Shown here in pieces: positions 18,316 to 28,122 of a DNA stretch of 64,000 nucleotides. A model generated the notes under the pieces. The model did not search any database, was not told the origin of the DNA, and saw only the letters and a program-made list of their open reading frames with translations. The first letter of the stretch is position 1; the number at the start of each line of letters is the position of its first letter. The DNA comes from Aureococcus anophagefferens (lineage: Eukaryota; Sar; Pelagophyceae; Pelagomonadales; Pelagomonadaceae), in contig NW_008705578.1 of the NCBI RefSeq assembly GCF_000186865.1, positions 653,300 through 717,299 on the forward strand, given 5' to 3'. A program made the translations under genes and the position numbers.

Positions 18316-18610
18316 CCCAAAAGTAGGTTGCAAGGGCTTCGCCGGGGACCCGAAGGGACTCGCCCGGCACCTCCCCTAAGCCCCAATATTTTTTTTTTTT
18401 AATTTTACCCCCCGTACCCCGGCGCTCGAGACGGCCTCTCCGGCTGGTAGTCCTCGTACTAAGCCCGCGACGCCGCGCACCGTCGGTTTTTACGCGTCGG
18501 CCAGATCGGCGCGATCGGACGATCGGACGATCGGCCAGATCGGACGATCGGACGAAGCCCATCGGACGCACGGCCAATCGCCGTTGGACGTGGCCAATGG
18601 GATTCGGCCA

Positions 18611-18651
18611 ACGCGGCCAATCCGGCCAATTTGGCCAATTCCCCCCCTCAA
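18611..18651 (-). repeat. 41-bp inverted repeat, right arm
   Basis: Perfect reverse complement of 17744-17784, 826 bp apart. It carries CCAAT at 18617, 18626 and 18635; two more CCAAT boxes lie just outside at 18574 and 18594. Confidence 0.95.
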
Positions 18652-18868
18652 CCGGGCAGCCGGGGCCCGGGTTCAACATGGTCGACCTTGCGTGCACCTT
18701 AAGCATTTGGGAAATGAAGCGCGTTCGGAGAACAAAAGCGGACGCTCTCTGTCCGCCTCGGGCAGAAATCACCAAACACAGGCAACCTCGACGCCCGCTA
18801 GACCTAGCAAAGACGAGCGTAGAACGGCATCCCACACACACACACACCGCACACATCACATCACCACC

Positions 18869-20302
18869 ATGGACACGCAGTACCAGCAGCTCATCAGCAA
18901 CGAGAAGGACGACGTCGTCGTCGTCGGCCAGCCCTACAGCCCGGCGGCCGGCGCCGTCGCCGTCGGCGAGCCCGTCGAGCACGTGACCAAGCTCTGCTTC
19001 GGCGACTCGGTGCGCCTCGCGAGCCTCGACAAGTGCACGCTCAACTGCGTCCGCGCGAAGATGGCCGAGTTCTACGGCCTCGTGGGCGACTACGCGCTCT
19101 ACGCGCTCAAGCACGAGGACGGCCGCCTCGTCAAGCTCGAGAGCGACGCCGACGTCAAGGACGCGATCAACCAGCTCGACCCGGTGAAGATCGTCGCCGT
19201 CGCGCCGGAGGCCGTCACGGAGAAGAAGTCGCTCTTCGCCGCGGCGCCGGCCGAGGCCCCCGCGAAGCAAGCTCCCGCGGAGGCTCTGGCGGCGGCCGCC
19301 GCGGCGATCGCCGGCTGCGGCTTCCCGGACGTGACGCCGGCGGAGCTCGCCAAGGTCCTCGACGCGCTCCAGATCCAGCCCCGGCGCCTCCACAAGTGCA
19401 AGCTCGTCCGGAGCGCGCCGCCGCCGGCCTACGAAGCCCGGGCCGGCGCCTTCGAGGAGTCGAAGCAGGAGCCCCAGGCGCCCGATGCGGTCGTCGCCGC
19501 GCTCAGGGCGCGCGGCTCGCTCCTCGCGCCGAACTCGATCCACGCGGTCCTCCGCGCGCTCTGCGTCGCGCCGCGGCGCTTCCAGCGCCTCGGTCTGGCG
19601 GACGTCAATGCCGCCCGCGAGGCCTACAAGGCGGGCCTCGACGACGCCGAGCTCTCGCGGCTCGCGGCGCTCCCGTCGGCCAAGGCCTTCGCCGGCGCGC
19701 AGCGCCGGGCCGGCTACGCGCAGGCCTGGGTCCGCTGGGGCAAGCCGGGCTTCCGCCGCGGCGGCCGCCACGGCGGGCCGCGCGGCGACTTCCTCGAAGA
19801 CGAGGGCTCCTACGTCGCGCCGCCCATGCCCCCGGGCGAGTTCGAGGGCGAAGACTTCCGCGGCCCCGAGGGCTTCCGCGGCGGCGGCCGCCCGGGCCGC
19901 CGCTTCGGGCCCGGCGGCCGCCGCGGCCCGCCCGGCTGGCGCGAAGACGAAGGCGAGGGCTGGCGCGGCGGCGGCGGCCGGCGCGGCGGCGGCTGGGGTC
20001 CCGGCCCCGGCGGCAAAGGCAAGGGCGGCGGGCGCGGCGGCGGCGGCGGCTGGGGCCGCGGCGGCGGCGGCGGCGGCTGGGGCGGCAAGGGCGGCTGGGG
20101 CGGCGGCAAAGGCGGCGGCGAGTGGGAAGGCGGCGGCGGGCGCCGCGGCGGCGGCGGCGGCTGGGGCCGCGGCGGCGGCAAAGGCGGCGGCGGCTGGGAA
20201 GGGGAGCGCGAAGGAGGGCGCTTCCCGTACATGGCCGGCTGGATGCGCTGGGCCAAGCCGGGGCGCCGCGGCGGCGGCCGCCGCGACGAGGGCGAGTGGT
20301 AG
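18869..20302 (+). CDS. PB1-domain protein with long Gly/Arg/Trp-rich C-terminal tail
   Basis: 477 aa from ATG 18869 (good context, CACCACCATGG); the frame is open upstream into repeats, but that part is not credible coding. Residues about 33-105 read as a PB1 domain: TKLCFGDSVRLASL, then LKHEDGRLVKLESDADVKDA, with the acidic OPCA-like strip. The middle (about 150-290) is helical and Ala-rich. From about residue 300 to the end it is RGG/GGW low complexity with Trp every 8-15 residues, bracketed by two similar elements, AWVRWGKPGF and GWMRWAKPGR. Such a PB1-plus-RGG layout suggests self-association and RNA or condensate binding; this is inference. No known orthologue is recognised. Confidence 0.75.
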   Translation: MDTQYQQLISNEKDDVVVVGQPYSPAAGAVAVGEPVEHVTKLCFGDSVRLASLDKCTLNCVRAKMAEFYGLVGDYALYALKHEDGRLVKLESDADVKDAINQLDPVKIVAVAPEAVTEKKSLFAAAPAEAPAKQAPAEALAAAAAAIAGCGFPDVTPAELAKVLDALQIQPRRLHKCKLVRSAPPPAYEARAGAFEESKQEPQAPDAVVAALRARGSLLAPNSIHAVLRALCVAPRRFQRLGLADVNAAREAYKAGLDDAELSRLAALPSAKAFAGAQRRAGYAQAWVRWGKPGFRRGGRHGGPRGDFLEDEGSYVAPPMPPGEFEGEDFRGPEGFRGGGRPGRRFGPGGRRGPPGWREDEGEGWRGGGGRRGGGWGPGPGGKGKGGGRGGGGGWGRGGGGGGWGGKGGWGGGKGGGEWEGGGGRRGGGGGWGRGGGKGGGGWEGEREGGRFPYMAGWMRWAKPGRRGGGRRDEGEW

Positions 20303-20436
20303 GCGCCGAGACCAAGACCTCAACGACACCACCTAAGACCACCATCCCCCCGCGCGCTGCCCCCCAGATCTCCCGTGGCGTCTCGCGCGAGACGCTCCCC
20401 CCCGCGGTTCACGAGAGACCTCATGTTAATAAAAAC

Positions 20437-23400
20437 TCATACACTCGTCCGCCTCTGTTGGCTGAGGAGGCCGGCGAAGACGCCGCCCTCCTTGGCGGCG
20501 AGTTCGCCCGGAGCTCCGAACTCGGCGACCTGGCCCTTGTCGAGGACGAGGACCTTGTCGTAGTCGAGGAGCGTTTCGAGCCGGTGGGCGATCGTGATGA
20601 CCGTGACGCCGGCGATGTCCCGCACGGCCTTCTGGACGATCTCGTCCGTGCGTCGGTCGAGGGACGACGTCGCCTCGTCGAGAACCAGAATCTTCGGCCG
20701 GCAGAGGAGCACGCGCGCGAGTTGCACGAGCTGCTTTTCGCCCGCGCTCAGATTCGCGCCGCCCTCGTCGACGTTCGAGTCGAGCCCGAGGTGGCCGAGG
20801 CTCGACGTCGCGAGCGCGTTTTTGACCTCGTCGTCGGACGCGCGCCGCGTCGGGTCGACGTTGTGCCTCAAGGTCCCGGAGAAGAGCTGGGGGTCCTGCT
20901 GGACCATGGCCAGGGCGCTCCGCCACGTGGCGAGCGGCGTCGCCTTCGCGGACTTGCCGTCGATGACGACGTCGCCGCCCTCGAATTCGACGAGGCGGAA
21001 GAGGCACTTGGCCAGCGACGATTTGCCCGAGCCCGTCCGGCCGCAGACGCCGACGCGCTCGCCGCCGGCGATGGTGAGGGAGATCCCGTCCAAGACCGTG
21101 GGCAGGTTCGGGCGGTACCGCATGGAGACTTTCTCGAGCGTCACCCGCCCGGCCGTCGGCCAGCTCCGCTCCGCGGGCGCGACGAGCGCGACGTTGCCCG
21201 TCGACTTGGCGTCGTCGCCCCAGTCCTCCGGCGCGACGTCGGCGATCGCGAGGCACCGCTCGAGGGACGTCGCGTGCTGCTCCGCCTCCGCGACGCCGCG
21301 CACGCACCAGTTGAGGATCCCCGAGACGGCCGCGGCGAACGAGAGCATGAGGCCCACGCGGCCCGCGTCGAAGGACGAGCCCATGCCGAGCAGGCCGTCG
21401 ACCCGCAGCACGCAAAACAACGCGACGAGGCCGACGAGCGCCGCGCCGATCGCGTCGAGGCGCATGCCCATCCAGCGGTTCGCGCCGTTGTTCTTCAACC
21501 AGCACGCGGCCCAGTCGTCGATCGTCGCGTCGGTCTGCACCACGAGGCGCTCCGAGGCCCCTTGGAACGCGCGGATCGTCAATAATCCGTCCATGCACGA
21601 CGCGAAGCCCGAATACACGGGCGTCTCCGCCATGTTCTCCAATCTTTTGAGCTCCCGCGACGACTTGCGGTAGAGATCGGCCATCTTCCAGTACACCACA
21701 AAGAGGGGCAGCGTCAACGGTGCGAGCCAGGGCACCAAGATCGCGCACAACACGAAGACGGACGCGAGCACGGCGAGCTGGCCGCCGGACGCGTTGAGCG
21801 ACGTCATGAGCATGGCGTCGACGACGTTGATGTCGTTCCCGAAGCGAGCCAGGATCCGCCCCGGCGGCGTGACCTCGAAGTAGGCCAGGGGCGCCCGCAC
21901 GACGGCGTCGAACGCCAGGCCGTGGACCTCGGCGGACGCGACGGCGGACGCGTTCACGGCCGCGAGCTGGTTCGCGACGACGAAGGCGACGGTGACGAAC
22001 GACACGACCGCGTAGCCCGAGATGTAGTACCGCGTCTCCTTGACGTTCAAGCCGTCGTCCGCTTCGTCGTCGGCCTCGTCGGCCGTCGCGTCCGTCCACT
22101 CGGCGACCCAGGCCTGCGCGCAGACGGCGCCGGCCGTCTTGAGGACGAGGAAGGCGACGACCAGGAAGACGAAGAAGGTGCCGCAGAGCCGCGCGTAGGA
22201 CCGGAGCACTCGCATGGAAACGGTGCCGACGACGCGATCCTCGGCCGCCGTCAGCTTGCCCGCGTCCGCCGTCGCGTCGTCCTTGCGCTCCTCGTCGACC
22301 TTCGCCGACGGCGCCGGCGCCGTCGGCGCGATCTCCCGGCTCGCGCTCGCCGCGCCCGTCGCGTCGTCGCTCTCGCCGCGGATGCCCTCGAGCGCGTCCG
22401 CCGCGTAGCAGTCGGCCGGCGTCCCGGCGAAGGCGACGGCGCCGCCCTTGAGCACGACGACCGTCGTCGCGCGGTCGAGGCACGAGAGCTGGTGCGACGC
22501 GAGGATCACCGTTTTATCGCCCAGGAGGTCGAGCAGGACCCGGTCGACGATGTGGCGGCCCACGTGCGCGTCGACGGCGCTGAGGACGTCGTCGAGCAGG
22601 TAGACGTCGGCGTCGGCGTACAGCGCGCGCGCGAGGCTCACGCGCGCCTTCTGCCCGCCCGAGAGCGTGATGCCCCGCTCGCCGATCTCGCTCCGGTCGC
22701 CGTCGGGCAGCGCCTCGAGGTCCGGGCCCAACGCGCAGGCGTCGACGCACCGCGCGTAGCGCGCCGCGTCGTACTCCGCGCCGAAGAGCACGTTCTCCTC
22801 GAGCGTCGCGTTGAAGATCCAGGGCGCCTGGGGGCAGAGCGCGACGCGGCCGCGCACGGCCACGGTGCCCGACGTCCGCTCGAGCTCGCCCAGCAGCGCC
22901 GCGAGGAGCGTCGACTTGCCGGACGCGACGGCGCCGACGACGACGTTCAGGCCTTTGCCCAGGCCGAGGTCCGCGATCCGGAGGGCGAACGGTGCCGTCG
23001 CGTCGCCGGGAGTCGCCGTCAGCGACGCGGGCCAGGCGAAGGCGCCGTCGACGACGCGTACCGTCGCGCCGTCCGTCGTCGAACGATCCACGTAGCTTTC
23101 GCACTCGGCCGCGCCGAGGAAGTCGTCGATGCGCGCCACGGCCGCGAGGCCCGCGACGACGAACTGGATCGTCATCGGCAGGATCATCAAAGGCATGCGC
23201 AGCTGGTTGAAGACGAGGAGCGCGACGAAGGCCCGCGACGCCGTCAGGGGCCGGTCCGGGTACAGGAGGCCGTAGGAGCCGAGCGACGCCAGCGCGCACA
23301 AAATGGGCACGGCCTCCATGACCGCGTTCGCGCCCGCGCCGAGCGTCTGCAGCCGCAGCGAATGCGCGAGCTCCGTCTTCCGCGCTTGCTTCACCGACGC

Positions 23401-24375
23401 CCGGAACGACGCCTCCCAGCCGAAGACCTTGACGGCGAGCATGGCCTGGACCGTCTCCTTGACGCCGCGCATCCGCTCGTCGGCCGCCGCCATGAGCGCG
23501 CCCTGCGCCTGCTTCATCCGGCCGACGATCGACATCTGCGCGGGCACGCCGAGGACCATGACGCCGAGGCCCACGACCGTCGCGAGGCCGATCTCGCGCG
23601 CGAGCCAGTAAAAGTAGACGGCCAATTGGACGGGCACGAAGACGATGTACAAGCACATGTGGTAGACGTGCTCGACGGCGCGCGCGTCCGAGTTCTGGAG
23701 GTTCAGGAGCTTGCCGGACCCGCCGCCGCCGCCGCCCTTGCCGGACATGGCCGCCGTGACGTGGCCGTCGGTCTTGGCGGAGATCGACGCGTCCGCGTTG
23801 CCGCCGCCGACGCCGGGCACGCGGAGGAGCTTGCGGAATAGAGCGGATTTCAGCGCCGACCGCGCGTGGAGGCCGTCGATCATGACGTGGTGGTAGAACC
23901 AGTGGTTGCACAGGCCCTGGAGCGCCGGGCACACGACCATGACGGCGACGGCGACGTCGACGACGCGCGCCGGGCCGAGGACTCGCCGCGTCGACCACGC
24001 CGTGCCGTCCGCGTCTCGCGACTGCTTGTGCTCCGCGTAGGTCACGATGGCCTTCACGGCGAAGATCTGCGCGTAGCCGCAGGCGTCGCCGATCGCCTTG
24101 CAGGCGACGCCCTTCCGCATCCGCGACCAGAAGACGGTCGTCAGGCTCGCCAGCGTCTCGCGGGTCGACGCCCAGCTGCGCTCGAAGGCCGCCGCGTGCC
24201 GCGCGACGCGGTCGTACGTCGGCGAAGCGCCGAGGTCCGAGCGCTGCAGCGGCCGCGCCGCGCCGACCTTCAGCAAGGGATAGAGCCAGCTGAAGAAGAG
24301 GATGGACAGCGGCGACGCCCGCCACTCGTCCGCGACCGATTCCGGGATCGACTCGTACTTGGTGCTCGCGGACAT
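20437..24375 (-). CDS. ABC transporter, subfamily C (MRP/CFTR type), full length
   Basis: 1312 aa, intronless. Order: TMD1 (about 30-440), NBD1 (Walker A VVGAVASGKST near 480; signature LSGGQKARVSLARAL; LLDDVLSAVDAHVG), an acidic linker (about 690-740), TMD2 (about 745-1050), NBD2 (Walker A VCGRTGSGKSS near 1110; degenerate signature LSAGEKQLVQLAR; LVLDEATSSLDRRTD). The absence of an extra N-terminal TMD0 makes it a short MRP (ABCC4-like). NBD1 has Asp after the Walker B aspartate (LLDDV) instead of the catalytic Glu, so only one ATP site is expected to be fully catalytic, as is usual in ABCC proteins. Substrates are probably organic anions or conjugates; membrane location is not deducible. 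Confidence 0.95.
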   Translation of the reverse strand: MSASTKYESIPESVADEWRASPLSILFFSWLYPLLKVGAARPLQRSDLGASPTYDRVARHAAAFERSWASTRETLASLTTVFWSRMRKGVACKAIGDACGYAQIFAVKAIVTYAEHKQSRDADGTAWSTRRVLGPARVVDVAVAVMVVCPALQGLCNHWFYHHVMIDGLHARSALKSALFRKLLRVPGVGGGNADASISAKTDGHVTAAMSGKGGGGGGSGKLLNLQNSDARAVEHVYHMCLYIVFVPVQLAVYFYWLAREIGLATVVGLGVMVLGVPAQMSIVGRMKQAQGALMAAADERMRGVKETVQAMLAVKVFGWEASFRASVKQARKTELAHSLRLQTLGAGANAVMEAVPILCALASLGSYGLLYPDRPLTASRAFVALLVFNQLRMPLMILPMTIQFVVAGLAAVARIDDFLGAAECESYVDRSTTDGATVRVVDGAFAWPASLTATPGDATAPFALRIADLGLGKGLNVVVGAVASGKSTLLAALLGELERTSGTVAVRGRVALCPQAPWIFNATLEENVLFGAEYDAARYARCVDACALGPDLEALPDGDRSEIGERGITLSGGQKARVSLARALYADADVYLLDDVLSAVDAHVGRHIVDRVLLDLLGDKTVILASHQLSCLDRATTVVVLKGGAVAFAGTPADCYAADALEGIRGESDDATGAASASREIAPTAPAPSAKVDEERKDDATADAGKLTAAEDRVVGTVSMRVLRSYARLCGTFFVFLVVAFLVLKTAGAVCAQAWVAEWTDATADEADDEADDGLNVKETRYYISGYAVVSFVTVAFVVANQLAAVNASAVASAEVHGLAFDAVVRAPLAYFEVTPPGRILARFGNDINVVDAMLMTSLNASGGQLAVLASVFVLCAILVPWLAPLTLPLFVVYWKMADLYRKSSRELKRLENMAETPVYSGFASCMDGLLTIRAFQGASERLVVQTDATIDDWAACWLKNNGANRWMGMRLDAIGAALVGLVALFCVLRVDGLLGMGSSFDAGRVGLMLSFAAAVSGILNWCVRGVAEAEQHATSLERCLAIADVAPEDWGDDAKSTGNVALVAPAERSWPTAGRVTLEKVSMRYRPNLPTVLDGISLTIAGGERVGVCGRTGSGKSSLAKCLFRLVEFEGGDVVIDGKSAKATPLATWRSALAMVQQDPQLFSGTLRHNVDPTRRASDDEVKNALATSSLGHLGLDSNVDEGGANLSAGEKQLVQLARVLLCRPKILVLDEATSSLDRRTDEIVQKAVRDIAGVTVITIAHRLETLLDYDKVLVLDKGQVAEFGAPGELAAKEGGVFAGLLSQQRRTSV

Positions 24376-24625
24376 GGGATTAAGTCAGAGTCAACGGTGT
24401 AATTTGGGCTACAGTCTCTGCTGCGATCAGTTGGTGTGTTGCGTGCTGCGCTGCGGCTACGCGGCTGCCACTTGAATGCGATGAATGCGATGAGCCATAC
24501 TTGCTCAAGCGCGCCAAAGATCACTGGCAATGAGGTTAACCTTTCCCCTTTTACGGTTGATTGCCGCGCCGAGGCTGCCCGGCTTCCCGGTGCGGCGCCG
24601 CTGTGTTCGCGGCCTCGACGTCGCC

Positions 24626-26319
24626 ATGTTCCATCCCCACAGCCCCTCCGTGCGGCGCGACTTCGGGCGCGATGCCAAGTTCACCAAGTTCCAGACGGGC
24701 CGCACCTCGAGGACGGGAGTTTCCTCAGCGTCGAGCGCAAGCGGTCGACCTTCGTCAAGAAGCAGGAGCTCATGCGCAACGACGCCATCGTCATGGCGGC
24801 CATGGAGAAGCAGATCTGGATGGAGAACCGGGAGAAGGACCTCATTTTAAAACAGATCGGCGACCTGAAGGCCGCGCGCGACGCGCGGAAGCGGAAACGG
24901 TCCCGCGCCGCGCGCGCGGCGCTCGTGAAGCGGTGCCACGAGCTCGCGGCCGCGGTGCAAAAGTGCTGGCGCAACTGCAAGGTGCGCAGCGAGGCCGCGG
25001 CGCTGCTCCAGTACTACCGCGAGAAGCGCGCCGCGGAGCGGATGCAGGTCTTTCTCATGAAGCGGCTCCGGGGCCTGCAGGCGCGCCGCGACTACCGGCG
25101 GAAGAAGACGGCCGTCGCCGTGGCGTATCGCGTCGTGCGGAGCTTCCTGCTCGTGCGCCGCTTCCGGCGCGCGGCGCTCCAGGCGCTCGCGCGGCACCGC
25201 GTCGTCGAGTCGCTCGTCGGAGGAGGTCTCGCCGGGGCCGTCGCGGACTGTGCGTCGCGAGAGCGCTGCGCGATCCCGATCCAGAACCGGTGGCGGGGCC
25301 TCGCGGCCCTGCGCCACGTGCGGCGGGTGCGCGGGGCGCTCGCCGAGCGGCGGCAGCGGCGGCGCGCCGAGGCGGCGATCTACCGCGTCGTGCGCCAGCA
25401 CCTCGTGCGGCGGCGCGTCCGATGGATGGCGCTGCGCAAGTCGAAGCTCATCGGGCTCCGGCGCTTCCGCGCGCTGCGGCGGTGCCGCATGCGCGACACG
25501 TGGCTCGAGCTGGCCGCGGACCTGGCCATCGAGAAAGCGGGGGACGCGCTCGACGCGACGCGCGCGGCCGCGCACAAGGCGCACTGGGCCGTCGCGCACA
25601 TGAAGAATCTGATCCAGCACGACGCCGAGCGGCAGCAGCGCCTGCGCCACGTCGACGCGGAGCGGGAGCGGCGGGAAGCGGCGGGGGAAAAGGCCGAGCT
25701 CGGCGTGCCCGGGCGGACGCTGGGCGATCGCGTCGAGGAACACGTGACGCCCGAGGAGCGCGATCGACGGGATGCGGAGAAGGCCATCGAGCTCGCGAAG
25801 CGGCACGAGCTGACGCTGAAGCGCGCGGCGGAGGCCAAGGTCGAGGCGGCCGACGCGCGGCGCGAGGCGAAGATCGGCGAGCTCAAGGCGCAGATCCGCC
25901 GCAAGTCGCTCGCGGCGCTGTCGGCGAAGGAGGACGAGGAGCACGAGCGGCAGCGGGCGCTGCTCAAGGCCAAGGCGACCGTGGCCAAGCACGAGGACCG
26001 GCCCAAGCCCTGGGTCGCGGGCGGCGCCGTGCGGCGCGTCCACCGGCTCACGGACGACGTCGTCCCCGTGCCCGCGATGACGGAGCACCAGTTCGCCTAC
26101 ATGCCGTCCCTGCGCCGGAGCTCGACGCGGCTCCAGGCCGCCGTGCGCTGGGGACGGGTCGCGTCGCTGAGCCCGAGCTCGTTCGCGGGCTCGCGCGCGC
26201 TCGCGGTGTCGTCGCCGTCGAACCGCGCGGGGCAGGCCCGCGGCACGCTCGCGGCGCTGACGCTCGGGAAGCGCCTCGCGGCGAAGAAGCGGGCGGCGGA
26301 GGAGGACGAGGTGGTTTAA
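24626..26319 (+). CDS. Basic helical protein with IQ-like repeats; probable frameshift near the 5' end
   Basis: The main frame (to 26319) is rich in Arg/Lys helices with repeated blocks such as AAAVQKCWRNCKVRSEA, AVAYRVVRSFLLVRRFRR and AIYRVVRQHLVRRRVR, which look like degenerate IQ or armadillo-like helical units for calmodulin light chains. A coiled coil follows at about 370-480 and a basic Ser-rich tail ends the protein. The best start is ATG 24626 (MFHPHSPSVRRDFGRDAKFT), but it lies in another frame; a one-base gap near 24700 would join them. The same main frame is also open back to 24436 through less GC-rich sequence that looks like promoter. Likely cytoskeletal or axonemal-type; family unknown. 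Confidence 0.6.
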
Positions 26320-26449
26320 ACTGCAACGTAGACTTCAAGGTTAAGATCCGAAGGCGCGTGGGACGATCGATCGACACGAGCCCGAGTCCCGGGGTGTACG
26401 GCGTCGCGTCCACTGCGAGATAGGCAACTAGCGGTGGCTCCCTTTTGCA

Positions 26450-26995
26450 ATGCACGGCCTGCTGCTCGTCGCCGCCACGGCCGTCGGCCTGCGCATTCCC
26501 GCGGCGCTGCGCGGACGAACGCTGACGCGCCGCTACACGACGACAAGCGACATCGCGGAGCTGCGCCGGGAGATTGAAGTGCTCGAGGACGACCTGCTGC
26601 GCGACCGCTGGGCCCGGGCCACGTCGCAGCGTCCACGGCTGCCTATCAGCAGCCCAAAGCAGCTCCATACGCGCGCGAGGAAATTAAAGCACGAAGGTTC
26701 GCTGCCGTCTCCGCCCTGGAAAGTAGAGCATTTCGCCGCACTCTGCGCACCGCACACGACACGGCTGGGCCCCGGGAGGCATCCCGGGGCTGTCGCGCGT
26801 CGACGCGCGCATGCATATGCACCCTTCGCTGTGTCAAATTTGTCGACCAAAACGAGGCTGCCGACGACGACGACGCCCGGCGCAGCATTCGACCACAACA
26901 CGACAGACGCGACAAGCGCTCGACCACACGCGACAGACGCGACCAGCCATGCCGCCCTCCCTCGACTACAGCAAGTGGGACAAGCTCGAGATTAG
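26450..26995 (+). CDS. Possible small protein with organelle-type N-terminus
   Basis: 181 aa open frame. The first 60 residues look genuine: a hydrophobic start (MHGLLLVAATAVGL), an Arg/Thr-rich stretch (RGRTLTRRYTTT) like a mitochondrial or plastid presequence, then an acidic helix (IAELRREIEVLEDDLLRDRW). Beyond about 26640 the composition becomes non-coding-like and the frame overlaps the next gene's start at 26949. The true 3' end may therefore be earlier or spliced. Otherwise the 26320-26948 interval shows nothing. Low confidence. Confidence 0.35.
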   Translation: MHGLLLVAATAVGLRIPAALRGRTLTRRYTTTSDIAELRREIEVLEDDLLRDRWARATSQRPRLPISSPKQLHTRARKLKHEGSLPSPPWKVEHFAALCAPHTTRLGPGRHPGAVARRRAHAYAPFAVSNLSTKTRLPTTTTPGAAFDHNTTDATSARPHATDATSHAALPRLQQVGQARD

Positions 26996-28058
26996 CGACG
27001 ACGAGTTCGAGGGCACGGGCCCGCCGCCGCCGCCGGAGCCCGAGGACGGCCCCGCGCCGCGCTTCGAGAACCAGCTCGACGCCCGGCGCGAGGCGATCCG
27101 CGTCGAGGTCGAGGCCGCGCTGACGAAGAACGACGACTCGCGCGGCGGCCGCGACGACCGCGCGCTGATCGCGTACTTCGTCGCGGCCCAGCACCGCGAC
27201 GACGGCGCGACGGACAACCGGACGCGGCACACGCTGATCATCGACCTGCTGGCGAAGCGCGAGGTGCTGACAAACGAAAAAACGACGGTGGCGCTGTGCG
27301 GCGTCGCGCGGGACGCCCTGGATGCCAAGGAAGAGCTGCGGGGCAAGATCGCGATCGAGGCGATCAACACGATCGAGGCCGCGCGGCGCTACAACGGCGC
27401 GCTGGCGCTCTTCGAGGCCATCTGCGCGCCGGCCGACGACCGGTCGAAGGCGCTCCTGAAGGCCTACGCGGCGCACACCTTCGGCGAGCTCCGGCTCAAG
27501 CGCTTCGTCTTCGAGAAGGTCGACTCGGCCGACATGCGCACGGCGATGCTCGAGCACGAGCAGGAGGTGCTCAAGGACATCGACCCCATCCCCGAGCCGC
27601 GGCCGCCGCCGCGGCCGCGCTGCGGCGGCTGGCTGCCCTGGATCTGCCTCATGACCGTCGTCGGCGTCGGCGCGCGCCAGGGCGCGACGCACCTGCCGCG
27701 CCTGCTCGCGGTGCCGGCGCTCCTCGAGGGCGACGACGGCGGCTTCGGCGAGGTCGAGGTCGGCGGCGGGGCGCCCACGACGGCGGACGCGTTCCCGGAC
27801 GCGGCGGCCGCGCCGCCGGAGGGCGCGGCGGCCGTCGCCGTCGCGGCGTACGCGCCGCCGGCGGACTTCCCCGGCGTCGCCCTCGGCGTCGGCGACCGCG
27901 TCGCCGTGATCGACTGGGACGCGGGCGCCTCGCCCCGCGGCGACCCCTACGCGAAGGTGCGAACAGCCGACGGCGCGGAGGGCTTCGCGCCGCGGACCGC
28001 GCTCAAGCGCGAGGGCGCCGCCGCCGCCGCCGCGTTCCCGGACTTCCCCGACCTCTAG
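26949..28058 (+). CDS. Membrane protein with Cdc37-type N-terminal motif and SH3-like C-terminal domain
   Basis: 369 aa. It opens with LDYSKWDKLEISDDE, very close to the Hsp90 co-chaperone Cdc37 N-terminus (DYSxWDxIEVSDDE), in which the Ser of the SDDE motif is a CK2 site. The following about 180 residues are helical (LIIDLLAKREVLTNEKTTV, then NTIEAARRYNGALALFE). A single hydrophobic segment lies near 233-248 (WLPWICLMTVVGVGA). The C-terminus is an SH3-like beta domain (LGVGDRVAVIDWDA, then YAKVRTADGAEGFAPRTAL). The rest of Cdc37 (client- and Hsp90-binding domains) is not recognisable, so this is not a plain Cdc37. Perhaps a membrane-tethered chaperone adaptor. Confidence 0.65.
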   Translation: MPPSLDYSKWDKLEISDDEFEGTGPPPPPEPEDGPAPRFENQLDARREAIRVEVEAALTKNDDSRGGRDDRALIAYFVAAQHRDDGATDNRTRHTLIIDLLAKREVLTNEKTTVALCGVARDALDAKEELRGKIAIEAINTIEAARRYNGALALFEAICAPADDRSKALLKAYAAHTFGELRLKRFVFEKVDSADMRTAMLEHEQEVLKDIDPIPEPRPPPRPRCGGWLPWICLMTVVGVGARQGATHLPRLLAVPALLEGDDGGFGEVEVGGGAPTTADAFPDAAAAPPEGAAAVAVAAYAPPADFPGVALGVGDRVAVIDWDAGASPRGDPYAKVRTADGAEGFAPRTALKREGAAAAAAFPDFPDL

Positions 28059-28122
28059 GGCTGTAAAAGGCGGGATATGGTACTACCACGGGTCGCACTC
28101 AGAGATCCAAACACACTACACT

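Larger units (their letters stand above)
17669..18868. other. 1.2-kb non-coding block: inverted repeats, CCAAT arrays, microsatellites
   Basis: No convincing gene. The block contains a perfect 41-bp inverted repeat (17744-17784 and 18611-18651), sub-terminal GATCGGACGA arrays (about 17817-17853 and 18510-18556), four CCATTGG boxes at about 20-bp spacing, a CGG/GACC microsatellite and a poly-T tract near 18388. It separates the DZIP1-like gene from the PB1/Gly-rich gene and may hold the latter's promoter; the final 30 bp before the ATG are CA-rich. Confidence 0.8.

Noticed and set aside
18584..18868. Upstream in-frame extension of the PB1/Gly-rich protein
   Set aside because: It reads through the inverted-repeat arm and CA repeats; the ATG at 18869 has the better context and the PB1 domain starts shortly after it.
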